DNA from: JBBQER01 sp038320885
GTDB taxonomy: Bacteria; Actinomycetota; Acidimicrobiia; IMCC26256; PALSA-610
Direction: 5' to 3'
Length of the DNA: 7,775 nucleotides
Assembly (NCBI GenBank): GCA_038320885.1
Contig: JBBQER010000137.1
Span: forward strand, 1 to 7,775
In this document: positions 1 to 5,211 of the stretch, piece by piece
Position numbering within the stretch: the first letter of the stretch is position 1
How the letters are laid out: each line of letters begins with the position of its first letter
Position numbers and translations under genes: made by a program
Notes under the pieces: model-generated
What the model saw: the letters and a program-made list of their open reading frames with translations, nothing else
Databases searched by the model: none
What the model was told of the DNA's origin: nothing

Positions 1-424
1 GCTGCTGTGTACTCGAGACGTCGAAGGCGCCGAGCGGTGCCGGGTTGCCCGCGTCCATGTAGAGCGCGGCGGCCCGATCGGCGAGCAGCCCGCGGATCCG
101 GTCGGTCTCTCGCGTTTGCGCCTCGAGCTGGGCCTGATCGGCGTTGAGCCGGTCGATCGTCCGCTGGATCGCGGCTTGGGCCTGGTTGTACTGCTCGTCG
201 AGGATCGACACCCGGTTGCCGTTGGCCTCGATCTCGGCCTGGAGCCGCTCGGCCTTGGCCCGCTCCGCGGAGAGCTCGGATTGGGGCGTGGCCTGGGCCA
301 CGGTCGCGAGGGCACCCGTGGTGAGCAACGCGACGGTGGCGACGAACGCGGCGGCGGTCCGGGTTCTCGCCCTCCGTGGCCATCCGGCCCGATGCGCGGC
401 GGGGAAGCCCGTCATCCGCAACAT
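1..424 (-). CDS. Secreted coiled-coil protein, N-terminal part (probable cell-wall hydrolase family), truncated by window edge
   Basis: Reading leftwards from ATG 424, the frame stays open to base 1, so only about 141 N-terminal residues are visible. An Arg-rich start (RRARTRT) leads into a hydrophobic stretch (AAAFVATVALLTTGALA) ending in a plausible signal-peptidase site (VAQA), so the protein is probably exported. After it comes a charged, Ala/Gln/Glu/Arg-rich segment with long uninterrupted helix character (for example ERAKAERLQAEIEAN and RLNADQAQLEAQTRETDRI), typical of a coiled coil. Actinobacterial peptidoglycan hydrolases (NlpC/P60 or M23 type) often begin this way, with the catalytic domain at the C-terminus. 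That domain would lie outside the window, so the enzymatic role is inference. ATG 415 is an alternative start. ATG 424 is preferred because a TAGGGT box (433-438) ends 8 bases upstream. Plus-strand frames across this region are shadows. Confidence 0.72.
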   Translation of the reverse strand, partial: MLRMTGFPAAHRAGWPRRARTRTAAAFVATVALLTTGALATVAQATPQSELSAERAKAERLQAEIEANGNRVSILDEQYNQAQAAIQRTIDRLNADQAQLEAQTRETDRIRGLLADRAAALYMDAGNPAPLGAFDVSSTQQ

Positions 425-432
425 CGGCAACA

Positions 433-438
433 ACCCTA
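433..438 (-). promoter_or_regulatory. Candidate -10 box (TAGGGT) for the coiled-coil secreted protein
   Basis: On the minus strand TAGGGT ends 8 bases before ATG 424, which would place the transcription start at or next to the start codon (leaderless). No good -35 is visible. The AGGG inside the box could instead act as a weak ribosome-binding site 9 bases from ATG, so the two readings cannot be separated by eye. Confidence 0.35.
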
Positions 439-480
439 GACGCCGAGCGCGGTCAGATCCCGGAGCCGCGCCGCCCTCGC

Positions 481-966
481 TCAGCTCGCGACGGGCCAGC
501 CCGGGGTGGGCGCGGGATCGCCACGACCCGCCACCAACGGAGTCGTCCAGTGCCCCCGGCGGGCGATCTCGTTCGCGACCCGTTGCCATTCCGTCGGGCT
601 CCAGCCCTGAGCCGCGGTCACGAGGCTGGTGTCCTCGCGCAGCATCAGGAACGCGGGCAGCCGTTCGAGCCCGAGACTCTCCACGAACGCACGATCCGGA
701 TCGCACCACACGAGCCAGCGATCCACGGCGTCCCCGAGGATGCGCTTGGTGATCGCCTTGGTCGACGGGACGCAGATGATCGTGCGTACGTCGCTGTCGC
801 CGAACGTCGCGAAGATGCGCTCCACCACCGGCACGAACGCCGCGCCTTCGGGTCGGTCCGGCAACACGATGACCGCGATGTTGAAGACCGTCGCCCAGTC
901 GTCGAGCGTGCGGGTGACGTCCTTGTAGCTCGTGATCGGGAGCAGCGGATCGGGGTTCTTGGCCAC
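481..966 (-). CDS. Small thioredoxin-fold-like protein without CXXC, function unknown
   Basis: This is a 161-residue cytoplasmic protein (no signal peptide, no membrane segment). The pattern fits a thioredoxin-like fold: a beta strand (FNIAVIVLP, residues 28-36), a helix (FVPVVERIFATFG, 44-56), a strand (VRTIICVP, 60-67), and then a LERLPAFLML segment (100-109) in which Pro104 occupies the place of the conserved cis-proline. A strand and the final helix (PTEWQRVANEIARR) follow. There is no CXXC motif; the two cysteines (65 and 88) are far apart, so classical disulfide chemistry is unlikely. The tail after residue 140 is Pro/Gly-rich and probably disordered. I chose GTG 966 because a TAGCGT box ends 8 bases upstream and the residues before it (LLAFAI) look non-native; TTG 984 is the longer alternative (167 aa). 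The gene is divergent from the PPOX gene and 56 bases upstream of the coiled-coil gene. The fold assignment is by eye; the role is unknown. Confidence 0.75.
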   Translation of the reverse strand: MAKNPDPLLPITSYKDVTRTLDDWATVFNIAVIVLPDRPEGAAFVPVVERIFATFGDSDVRTIICVPSTKAITKRILGDAVDRWLVWCDPDRAFVESLGLERLPAFLMLREDTSLVTAAQGWSPTEWQRVANEIARRGHWTTPLVAGRGDPAPTPGWPVAS

Positions 967-974
967 GATTGCAA

Positions 975-980
975 ACGCTA
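975..980 (-). promoter_or_regulatory. Candidate -10 box (TAGCGT) for the thioredoxin-like gene
   Basis: Minus-strand TAGCGT ends 8 bases before GTG 966, giving a predicted leaderless start. It would lie inside the coding region if TTG 984 were the true start, which is why it bears on start choice. The -35 region is poor. Confidence 0.35.
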
Positions 981-1000
981 GCAAGGCCGACTGCCGGAGT

Positions 1001-1006
1001 TAGGCT
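1001..1006 (+). promoter_or_regulatory. Candidate -10 box (TAGGCT) for the PPOX-hydrolase operon
   Basis: TAGGCT fits TANNNT and sits 32 bases before ATG 1039, which would give a short leader of about 25 bases carrying the GGAGGG site. No clear -35 is visible 16-18 bases upstream, so this is a weak call. Confidence 0.25.
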
Positions 1007-1022
1007 CCCGGCGCACCGGACC

Positions 1023-1028
1023 GGAGGG
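1023..1028 (+). promoter_or_regulatory. Ribosome-binding site GGAGGG of the PPOX gene
   Basis: GGAGGG lies 10 bases before ATG 1039. It supports this start and marks the transcript as leadered, unlike several neighbours. Confidence 0.5.
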
Positions 1029-1038
1029 ACACGAGGCC

Positions 1039-1503
1039 ATGGCGAGTAGACGCGATCAGATCATGATGAGCCCCGACGACATCGAGGGCTTCCTTGACAC
1101 GCAACGCACGTTGCAGGTCGCGTCGATCAACAGCGACGGAACTCCGCATCTCGTAGCGATGTGGTACGCGCGCCACGATGGCGCGATCGCGTTCTGGACC
1201 TACGCGAAGTCGCAGAAGGTCGTGAACGTCCGGCGTGACCCGCGCCTCACGGTGATGGTCGAGAGCGGCGACAAGTACGAGGAGCTCAAGGGCGTGACGA
1301 TCTACGGACGGGCGCGGATCGTCGATGACCTCGACGAGGTGTTCGCGTTCGGCGACAACGTCTACGAGCGCTACTGGGGCCCGATCGACAACGACATGGT
1401 CCGGGATGGCGTGCGCGCGATGGGGCGCAAACGCGTCGTCATCGTCGTCGAGCCCGACAAGACCGTCTCGTGGGACCACTCGAAGCTCGGAGGTGCGTAC
1501 TGA
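1039..1503 (+). CDS. PPOX-class flavin/F420-dependent oxidoreductase (pyridoxamine 5'-phosphate oxidase-like)
   Basis: A 154-residue single-domain protein of the split-barrel pyridoxamine-phosphate-oxidase-like superfamily. The N-terminal half has the family's strand pair with the DGTPHLV turn (residues 33-39), then FWTYAKSQKVVNVRRDPRLTV (52-72), where the Lys/Arg-rich stretch usually contacts cofactor phosphate. GVTIYGRARIVDD (85-97) is the typical next strand. The C-terminus ends VSWDHSKLGGAY, a tail common in actinobacterial members. Length matches the family's short F420/FMN-binding proteins. Family knowledge points to an FMN- or F420-binding reductase; substrate and cofactor cannot be read from the sequence. 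GGAGGG 10 bases upstream supports ATG 1039. The next gene starts one base after the TGA stop, so the two are almost certainly co-transcribed and co-translated. Confidence 0.9.
   Translation: MASRRDQIMMSPDDIEGFLDTQRTLQVASINSDGTPHLVAMWYARHDGAIAFWTYAKSQKVVNVRRDPRLTVMVESGDKYEELKGVTIYGRARIVDDLDEVFAFGDNVYERYWGPIDNDMVRDGVRAMGRKRVVIVVEPDKTVSWDHSKLGGAY
1489..1494 (+). promoter_or_regulatory. Ribosome-binding site GGAGGT of the dienelactone hydrolase gene
   Basis: GGAGGT lies inside the last codons of the PPOX gene, 10 bases before ATG 1505. It favours that ATG over the in-frame ATG at 1514. Confidence 0.55.
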
Positions 1504-1504
1504 C

Positions 1505-2194
1505 ATGGGAGAGATGGTGAGCTTTCCGAGTAACGGGACGCAGGGCGAAGGGTATCTCGCGGTTCCCGAGCCGGGTTCGGGTCCCGGCGTGATCGTGATC
1601 CAGGAGTGGTGGGGTCTCAACGACCAGATCAAGAGCGTCGCCGAGCGGCTCGCGAGCGAAGGGTTCGTCGCGCTCGCGCCCGACCTCTACCGCGGCGCGC
1701 ACGCGTCGGAGCCCGATGAAGCGGCGAAGATCATGATGTCGCTCAACCTCGAGCGCGCGACCAAGGACCTGAGCGGCGCGGTCGACTATCTCGCGGCGCA
1801 CGATGCGGTTACCGGCGACGGCCTCGGAGTGATCGGGTTCTGCATGGGCGGCGGCGTCGCGTTGTGGCTGGCGACGCTGCGACCGGATCAGGTGGAGGCC
1901 GCGGTTCCGTTCTACGGGATCATCCCGTGGGAGGCCGCGCAACCCGACTTCTCGAAGCTGAACGCGGTGGTGCAGGGCCACTACGCGGAGAACGACGACT
2001 TCGCAAATCCCGAATCGGTGCGCGCGCTCGAAGCGCAATTGAAGGGGCTGGGCAAGCAGTGCGAGTTCTTCGAGTACCCAGGTACCGATCACGCCTTCAC
2101 GAATGACCAGCGTCCCGAGGTGTTCGTGCCCGAGGCGACGGCACTGGCGTACGACCGCGCGTTTGCGTTCCTACACGAACAGCTCGCGTCGTAG
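1505..2194 (+). CDS. Dienelactone hydrolase family protein (carboxymethylenebutenolidase-like)
   Basis: A 229-residue alpha/beta hydrolase, the usual length for this family. The early QEWWGLN (33-39) is a family signature; its Glu34 corresponds to the Glu that interacts with the nucleophilic Cys in characterised enzymes. The nucleophile elbow is GFCMGG with Cys113. The acid is most likely Asp164 in AENDDF, and the base His196 in GTDHAF, so the Cys-Asp-His triad is complete. No signal peptide is seen, so it is cytoplasmic. The classical reaction is hydrolysis of dienelactone to maleylacetate in chlorocatechol degradation, but many genomic homologues lack that context, and no catechol genes are visible here, so the natural substrate is open. 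The reading frame extends upstream through the PPOX gene as an artefact; ATG 1505 with GGAGGT is the supported start. It converges on the MBL-fold gene with an 18-base gap. Confidence 0.92.
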   Translation: MGEMVSFPSNGTQGEGYLAVPEPGSGPGVIVIQEWWGLNDQIKSVAERLASEGFVALAPDLYRGAHASEPDEAAKIMMSLNLERATKDLSGAVDYLAAHDAVTGDGLGVIGFCMGGGVALWLATLRPDQVEAAVPFYGIIPWEAAQPDFSKLNAVVQGHYAENDDFANPESVRALEAQLKGLGKQCEFFEYPGTDHAFTNDQRPEVFVPEATALAYDRAFAFLHEQLAS

Positions 2195-2212
2195 CCGGCG
2201 CACTTCCGCCAG

Positions 2213-3055
2213 TCAGAAGCCCATCGCGCGCAGCATGGCTTGCGGCATCGCGTCTTCGCCTCGGGCGAGCAGCGCGGCGCGTTCGATGTTGATCGCGTCG
2301 CGCGGATCGCGCTCGGGCCAGGTGTCCCAGGGGCCGGGCGGGATCGCGGACTCGTCGCCGCGGGCGACCGCGACGCAGTGGCGGAGGTACTGCTGCAGCT
2401 CGCGTATCTCCGTCTCGCCCCCGACCGGGCCGTGCCCGGGAACGATCGTCTCGGCGAGCTCGCCGACGACGTCGAGCACGTCGGCCCAGGTGGCGGGGTT
2501 GCCCTGGAACGCGAGCGGCGTCACCCCGAAGAAGCACAGGTCGCCCGCGAACAACACGTCGACATCGGCGACGAGCACCATCACATCGCCGTCGGTGTGA
2601 CCGTTCGCCGGCAGGAGCTCAACGCGCGGCGTGAGCTGGGCGGCGTCGGTCACGAGGTGCGTCACCGGCCGGGTCCCGATCTCGGCGAGGTCGTCGAACT
2701 CCTCGGTGAAGGCCGGCATGAACGCCTTGTACGCGACCACCGGCATCTCGCCGTCGAGCAGCTCGCTGGTCTGCGGCGACCCGATCACGGATGCGTTCGG
2801 GAACGCGTGCGAACCGCCGACGTGATCGATGTGCGCGTGGGTGAGCACGAGGCGGCGGACCGGACGCCCGAGGCCCGCGACCGCGGCGGCGAACGGTTCC
2901 CACTGCGAACGAACCATGAGTGAGTCGACAACGGTGATGCCGTCGTCGTCGACGATCGCCCCCGCGTTGCTGACCCCCGACTCTCCGCCGGGTTGCAGCC
3001 ATACGAACACGCCGTCGTCGATCTCGTGCAAGGTGAGCGCGGCAACCGTCGTCAC
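2213..3055 (-). CDS. MBL-fold metallo-hydrolase
   Basis: A 280-residue cytoplasmic metallo-beta-lactamase-fold hydrolase with a full set of metal ligands: THAHIDHVGG gives His73, His75, Asp77 and His78; NGHTDGD gives His153; AGDLCF gives Asp172; and VPGHGP gives His208. Two metal ions (usually zinc) are therefore expected. After the core there is a C-terminal extension (about 225-280) with PPGPWDTW and INIERAALLARGED, seen in a group of actinobacterial family members. It has no glyoxalase II- or lactamase-specific feature that would fix a substrate, so it is best called a hydrolase of unknown specificity. The start is GTG 3055, 9 bases after the phosphotransferase stop, so the two genes probably form an operon. 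A TAGGGT hexamer overlaps that gap and may provide an internal promoter or an AGGG ribosome-binding site. Confidence 0.92.
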   Translation of the reverse strand: MTTVAALTLHEIDDGVFVWLQPGGESGVSNAGAIVDDDGITVVDSLMVRSQWEPFAAAVAGLGRPVRRLVLTHAHIDHVGGSHAFPNASVIGSPQTSELLDGEMPVVAYKAFMPAFTEEFDDLAEIGTRPVTHLVTDAAQLTPRVELLPANGHTDGDVMVLVADVDVLFAGDLCFFGVTPLAFQGNPATWADVLDVVGELAETIVPGHGPVGGETEIRELQQYLRHCVAVARGDESAIPPGPWDTWPERDPRDAINIERAALLARGEDAMPQAMLRAMGF

Positions 3056-3061
3056 GTCTTG

Positions 3062-3067
3062 ACCCTA
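3062..3067 (-). promoter_or_regulatory. Candidate internal -10 box (TAGGGT) for the MBL-fold gene
   Basis: Minus-strand TAGGGT ends 6 bases before GTG 3055 and includes the stop codon of the upstream gene. A possible -35, TTCTCA, lies at 3085-3090 with a 17-base spacer. It could give a leaderless internal transcript; alternatively its AGGG serves as ribosome-binding site for a co-transcribed message. Confidence 0.3.
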
Positions 3068-3898
3068 GTGGGCACCAACTGCCGTGAGAAGGTCGGCTCC
3101 GACGCCGAGGAACCACTGGACTTCGAACTCCTCGTGGTGCCGGATCGTCCAGTCGACCTGGCGGAGCACCATGTGCGCGGCATAGAGCGCGAGCGCGTCG
3201 GGGTCGGTCTGCGCCGCCGCAGCAGCGAGCAATTGGTCGCGAACCGTGTACACGTAGGTGTACGTCGCGAGGGTGACGAGATCGAATGCGGCGTCGCCAT
3301 TTGTCGCGCCGTTCCAGTCGACGACACCCGCGACTCGGTCCCCCTCCGTCAGCACGTTGTACGGCGAGAAGTCGAAATGCACCACATCAATATCGGACAC
3401 ATGCACCGCGCGTGCATCGTCGGCGATTCGGAAGAGTCGCTCGAGGAGCGCCCGCGTCTCGTCGGAATGCTCCCCCATGGCCGCGTGCTCGCAATAGCCG
3501 ATGCGGCCGTCGAGAATGCTGGTGACCATCTCGTCGATCCACGGCCCGCGTCCCGCCAGCCCGACGTCGCGCTGCAGCGCATTGAGCGCGCGCACGCCCG
3601 GGAGCATCGCCGGCGTCAGCTGCTCCAGCGGCTCGCCCGGCAGTCGCTCCTGGAGCTCGTACGCGGATCCGTCGACCGCACCCCGTGCGAGGGTGGCGGG
3701 AACCGGGTATCCGCGGGCGCGCAGTGCATCGACGAGCGCTGTCGGCGCGCCGAGGTCGAGGACGTCGCCCGTATAGAGCTTGAGCACGGCGCGGGCGCCG
3801 TCGACGGTGCGCACCTCGAATGCGCCGCCGCTCTCGCCGTGTGCCATCCGGCCGACGAATTTCACACCGATCGCCTCCGCCAGCGCGCGGGCCTCCAT
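3065..3898 (-). CDS. Phosphotransferase family protein (APH/choline-kinase-like fold)
   Basis: A 277-residue kinase-fold protein. The N-lobe has a Gly-rich loop (GESGGAFEV, 21-29) and the ATP-binding lysine in AVLKLY (Lys40). The C-lobe has the Brenner-type catalytic loop HFDFSPYN with Asp176 and Asn181, and the metal-binding VVDWNGA with Asp194, followed by GDAAFDLVTL. The order and spacing match the aminoglycoside phosphotransferase superfamily (APH), so it should transfer phosphate from ATP to a small-molecule hydroxyl. Most genomic APH homologues are not resistance enzymes, and nothing here (mobile elements, resistance neighbours) suggests antibiotic resistance. I see no strong ribosome-binding site or TANNNT box directly before ATG 3898, so the start is less certain than for its neighbours. 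It is divergent from the CoA-ester lyase across 69 bases and is followed at once by the MBL-fold gene. Confidence 0.88.
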   Translation of the reverse strand: MEARALAEAIGVKFVGRMAHGESGGAFEVRTVDGARAVLKLYTGDVLDLGAPTALVDALRARGYPVPATLARGAVDGSAYELQERLPGEPLEQLTPAMLPGVRALNALQRDVGLAGRGPWIDEMVTSILDGRIGYCEHAAMGEHSDETRALLERLFRIADDARAVHVSDIDVVHFDFSPYNVLTEGDRVAGVVDWNGATNGDAAFDLVTLATYTYVYTVRDQLLAAAAAQTDPDALALYAAHMVLRQVDWTIRHHEEFEVQWFLGVGADLLTAVGAH

Positions 3899-3906
3899 GA
3901 CCGAAG

Positions 3907-3930
3907 CTTCGCACGATCCCTTCGCACGGT
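3907..3930. repeat. Tandem 11-base direct repeat in divergent promoter gap (possible operator)
   Basis: CTTCGCACGAT at 3907-3917 recurs as CTTCGCACGGT at 3920-3930, 13 bases apart and with one mismatch. The second copy ends on the first base of the candidate -35 of the lyase promoter, and the pair lies 9-32 bases before the phosphotransferase start. The placement suits a regulator acting on one or both divergent genes. A chance repeat cannot be excluded from one locus. Confidence 0.35.
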
Positions 3931-3959
3931 TGGAGTGAATTGCGCGTGGGCCCTACGCT
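3930..3959 (+). promoter_or_regulatory. Promoter of the CoA-ester lyase gene (TTGGAG-18-TACGCT), predicted leaderless
   Basis: A -35 TTGGAG (3930-3935) and a -10 TACGCT (3954-3959) are separated by 18 bases. The -10 ends 8 bases before ATG 3968, so transcription should begin at or beside the A of the start codon. There is no Shine-Dalgarno sequence in the TCCTTCCC between them, which agrees with a leaderless message. Confidence 0.5.
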
Positions 3960-3967
3960 TCCTTCCC

Positions 3968-4906
3968 ATGTCCGAACGTTCACGTCATCTTCCCCGCCGA
4001 TCGTGCCTGTCGGTTCCCGGTTCCAGCGAGAAGATGCTGGGCAAGGCCCCCGGCCTCGGCGCCGACATGGTGTTCCTCGATCTCGAAGACGCAGTGGCGC
4101 CGCTCGAGAAGCCCGGTGCACGCGCCAAGGTCGTGAACGCGATCAATACCCTCGACTTCGGCGAGAGCGTGTTGTGCGTTCGCGTGAACGCGTGGGACAC
4201 CGAGTGGACCTACCGCGACGTGATCGAGGTCGTCGAAGGCGCGTCGGAGCGCCTCGACGAGCTGATGCTCCCCAAGGTGGAGAGCGCCGGCGATGTGCAC
4301 GCGCTCGACCTCCTGCTCACGCAGATCGAGAAGACGACCGGTCGCCAATCGCGCGTCGGCATCGAGGCGCAGATCGAAACCGCGCGTGGCCTGATCAACG
4401 TCGAGGAGATCTGCGCCGCGAGCGACCGGCTCGAGACCATCATCCTCGGTCCGGTCGACATGTCGGCGTCGATGGAGATGCCATCGCTCGCAGGCGGCCT
4501 CGACATCCCCGACTATCCCGGCGACTACTTCCACTATGCGTTCGCGAAGATCCTCTACGCCGGGCGTGCGAACGGACTGCAGGTGATCGATGGTCCCTAC
4601 GTGAAGGTCCGCGACTCTGAAGGCTTCCGCGAGTTCTGCAAGCGCACGCAGATTCTCGGCTACGACGGCAAGTGGGCGCTGCACCCCGACCAGGTCAAGA
4701 TCCTCAACGAGGTCTTCGGCACGAGCCAGGAGCAGTTCGACCGCGCGGTCGACATCCTCGAGGCCTACGAGAAGGCGACGACCGAGGGCGACCGCAAGGG
4801 TGCCGTGATGTTCGGCGACGAGATGATCGACGAAGCGTCCCGCAAGGTCGCAGTCAAAGTCGTCTCCCGCGGCGAGCGCGCCGGCCTGAAGCGCAGCGCC
4901 CAGTAA
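3968..4906 (+). CDS. CoA-ester lyase, HpcH/HpaI aldolase - citrate lyase beta-like (Mcl-type malyl-CoA/beta-methylmalyl-CoA lyase candidate)
   Basis: A 312-residue cytoplasmic TIM-barrel enzyme of the CitE/Mcl family. It shows LSVPGS (14-19), the DLEDAV motif (38-43), VRVNAWDT (71-78) with Arg72, MLPKVE (100-105), IETARG (136-141) with Mg-binding Glu137, GPVDMSASM (161-169) with the second Mg ligand Asp164, and KWALHPDQ (235-242). Full length and the C-terminal VKVVSRGERAG region agree with stand-alone lyases rather than the citrate-lyase beta subunit, and no citrate lyase alpha or gamma genes are present. From remembered family features, the INTLDFGESVLCVRVN, WTYRDV and GKWAxHP segments resemble malyl-CoA/beta-methylmalyl-CoA lyase (Mcl1). 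Citramalyl-CoA or another 3-hydroxyacyl-CoA is an alternative substrate. The frame is open for 325 codons upstream, antisense to the phosphotransferase, but ATG 3968 with its promoter is the credible start. It probably forms an operon with the ASCH gene (17-base gap). Confidence 0.9.
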   Translation: MSERSRHLPRRSCLSVPGSSEKMLGKAPGLGADMVFLDLEDAVAPLEKPGARAKVVNAINTLDFGESVLCVRVNAWDTEWTYRDVIEVVEGASERLDELMLPKVESAGDVHALDLLLTQIEKTTGRQSRVGIEAQIETARGLINVEEICAASDRLETIILGPVDMSASMEMPSLAGGLDIPDYPGDYFHYAFAKILYAGRANGLQVIDGPYVKVRDSEGFREFCKRTQILGYDGKWALHPDQVKILNEVFGTSQEQFDRAVDILEAYEKATTEGDRKGAVMFGDEMIDEASRKVAVKVVSRGERAGLKRSAQ

Positions 4907-4923
4907 GTCGCATGTAGGTAGTC

Positions 4924-5211
4924 GTGCAGTTCAGCCGGGAGTTGCGAGACGACGTCGCCTCCGGGCGCATCACGGTGTCGTTCCGGCTCTGGACGCGACC
5001 GCAGGTCAAAGTGGGTGGTCGTTACCCCGTCGGCTCGGTGCACTTCGAGGTCGACGACGTCGAGCTGGTGCCGTTCTCCGGCGTGACCGCCGCCGACCTC
5101 CGGAAGTCGGGTGAACCCGACCGGGAGTCGCTGCGTCGCCGCGCCGCCCACGCCGGTCCCATCACCGACGACACGCTCGTCTATCGCATCGAGTTCCACG
5201 TCGTGAGTTAG
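4924..5211 (+). CDS. Small ASCH-domain (PUA-like fold) protein
   Basis: A 95-residue protein built almost wholly of one ASCH-like domain: SGRITVSFRLW (13-23) as the Gly-x-x-Thr-x-x-x-Arg motif lining the putative nucleic-acid cleft, VGGRYPVGSVHFEVDDVELVPF (30-51) as the barrel strands, the helix VTAADLRKSG (54-63), and the closing LVYRIEFHVV (85-94). Known ASCH proteins include RNA-binding and N4-acetylcytidine amidohydrolase (YqfB) members; the exact activity here is not known. The start is GTG 4924 with only a weak AGGT upstream, 17 bases after the lyase stop, so expression is probably from the lyase promoter. Its TAG stop overlaps the TAA stop of the convergent dehydrogenase gene, sharing bases 5208-5211. 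Confidence 0.78.
   Translation: MQFSRELRDDVASGRITVSFRLWTRPQVKVGGRYPVGSVHFEVDDVELVPFSGVTAADLRKSGEPDRESLRRRAAHAGPITDDTLVYRIEFHVVS

Noticed and set aside
1325..1504. Upstream extension of the dienelactone hydrolase frame through the PPOX gene
   Set aside because: The translated segment is Ser/Thr/Arg-rich low-complexity shadow sequence. The hydrolase starts properly at 1505 with a GGAGGT site.
1000..2092. Long minus-strand open frames opposite the PPOX and hydrolase genes
   Set aside because: They are Arg/Asp/His-rich with no motif and lie over two confident plus-strand enzymes; they are codon-bias shadows.
2197..2210. Possible hairpin terminator GGCG-6-CGCC between the convergent hydrolase and MBL genes
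   Set aside because: The stem is only 4 base pairs with no following T-run, too weak to call a terminator.
3065..3898. Phosphotransferase as an antibiotic-resistance gene
   Set aside because: The kinase fold alone does not indicate resistance, and there is no mobile element or other resistance gene nearby.
2993..3967. A 325-codon upstream extension of the lyase frame
   Set aside because: It runs antisense to the phosphotransferase, which has intact kinase motifs. The extension has no recognisable domain and the lyase has a good promoter and start at 3968; stop-free antisense frames are common at this GC content.
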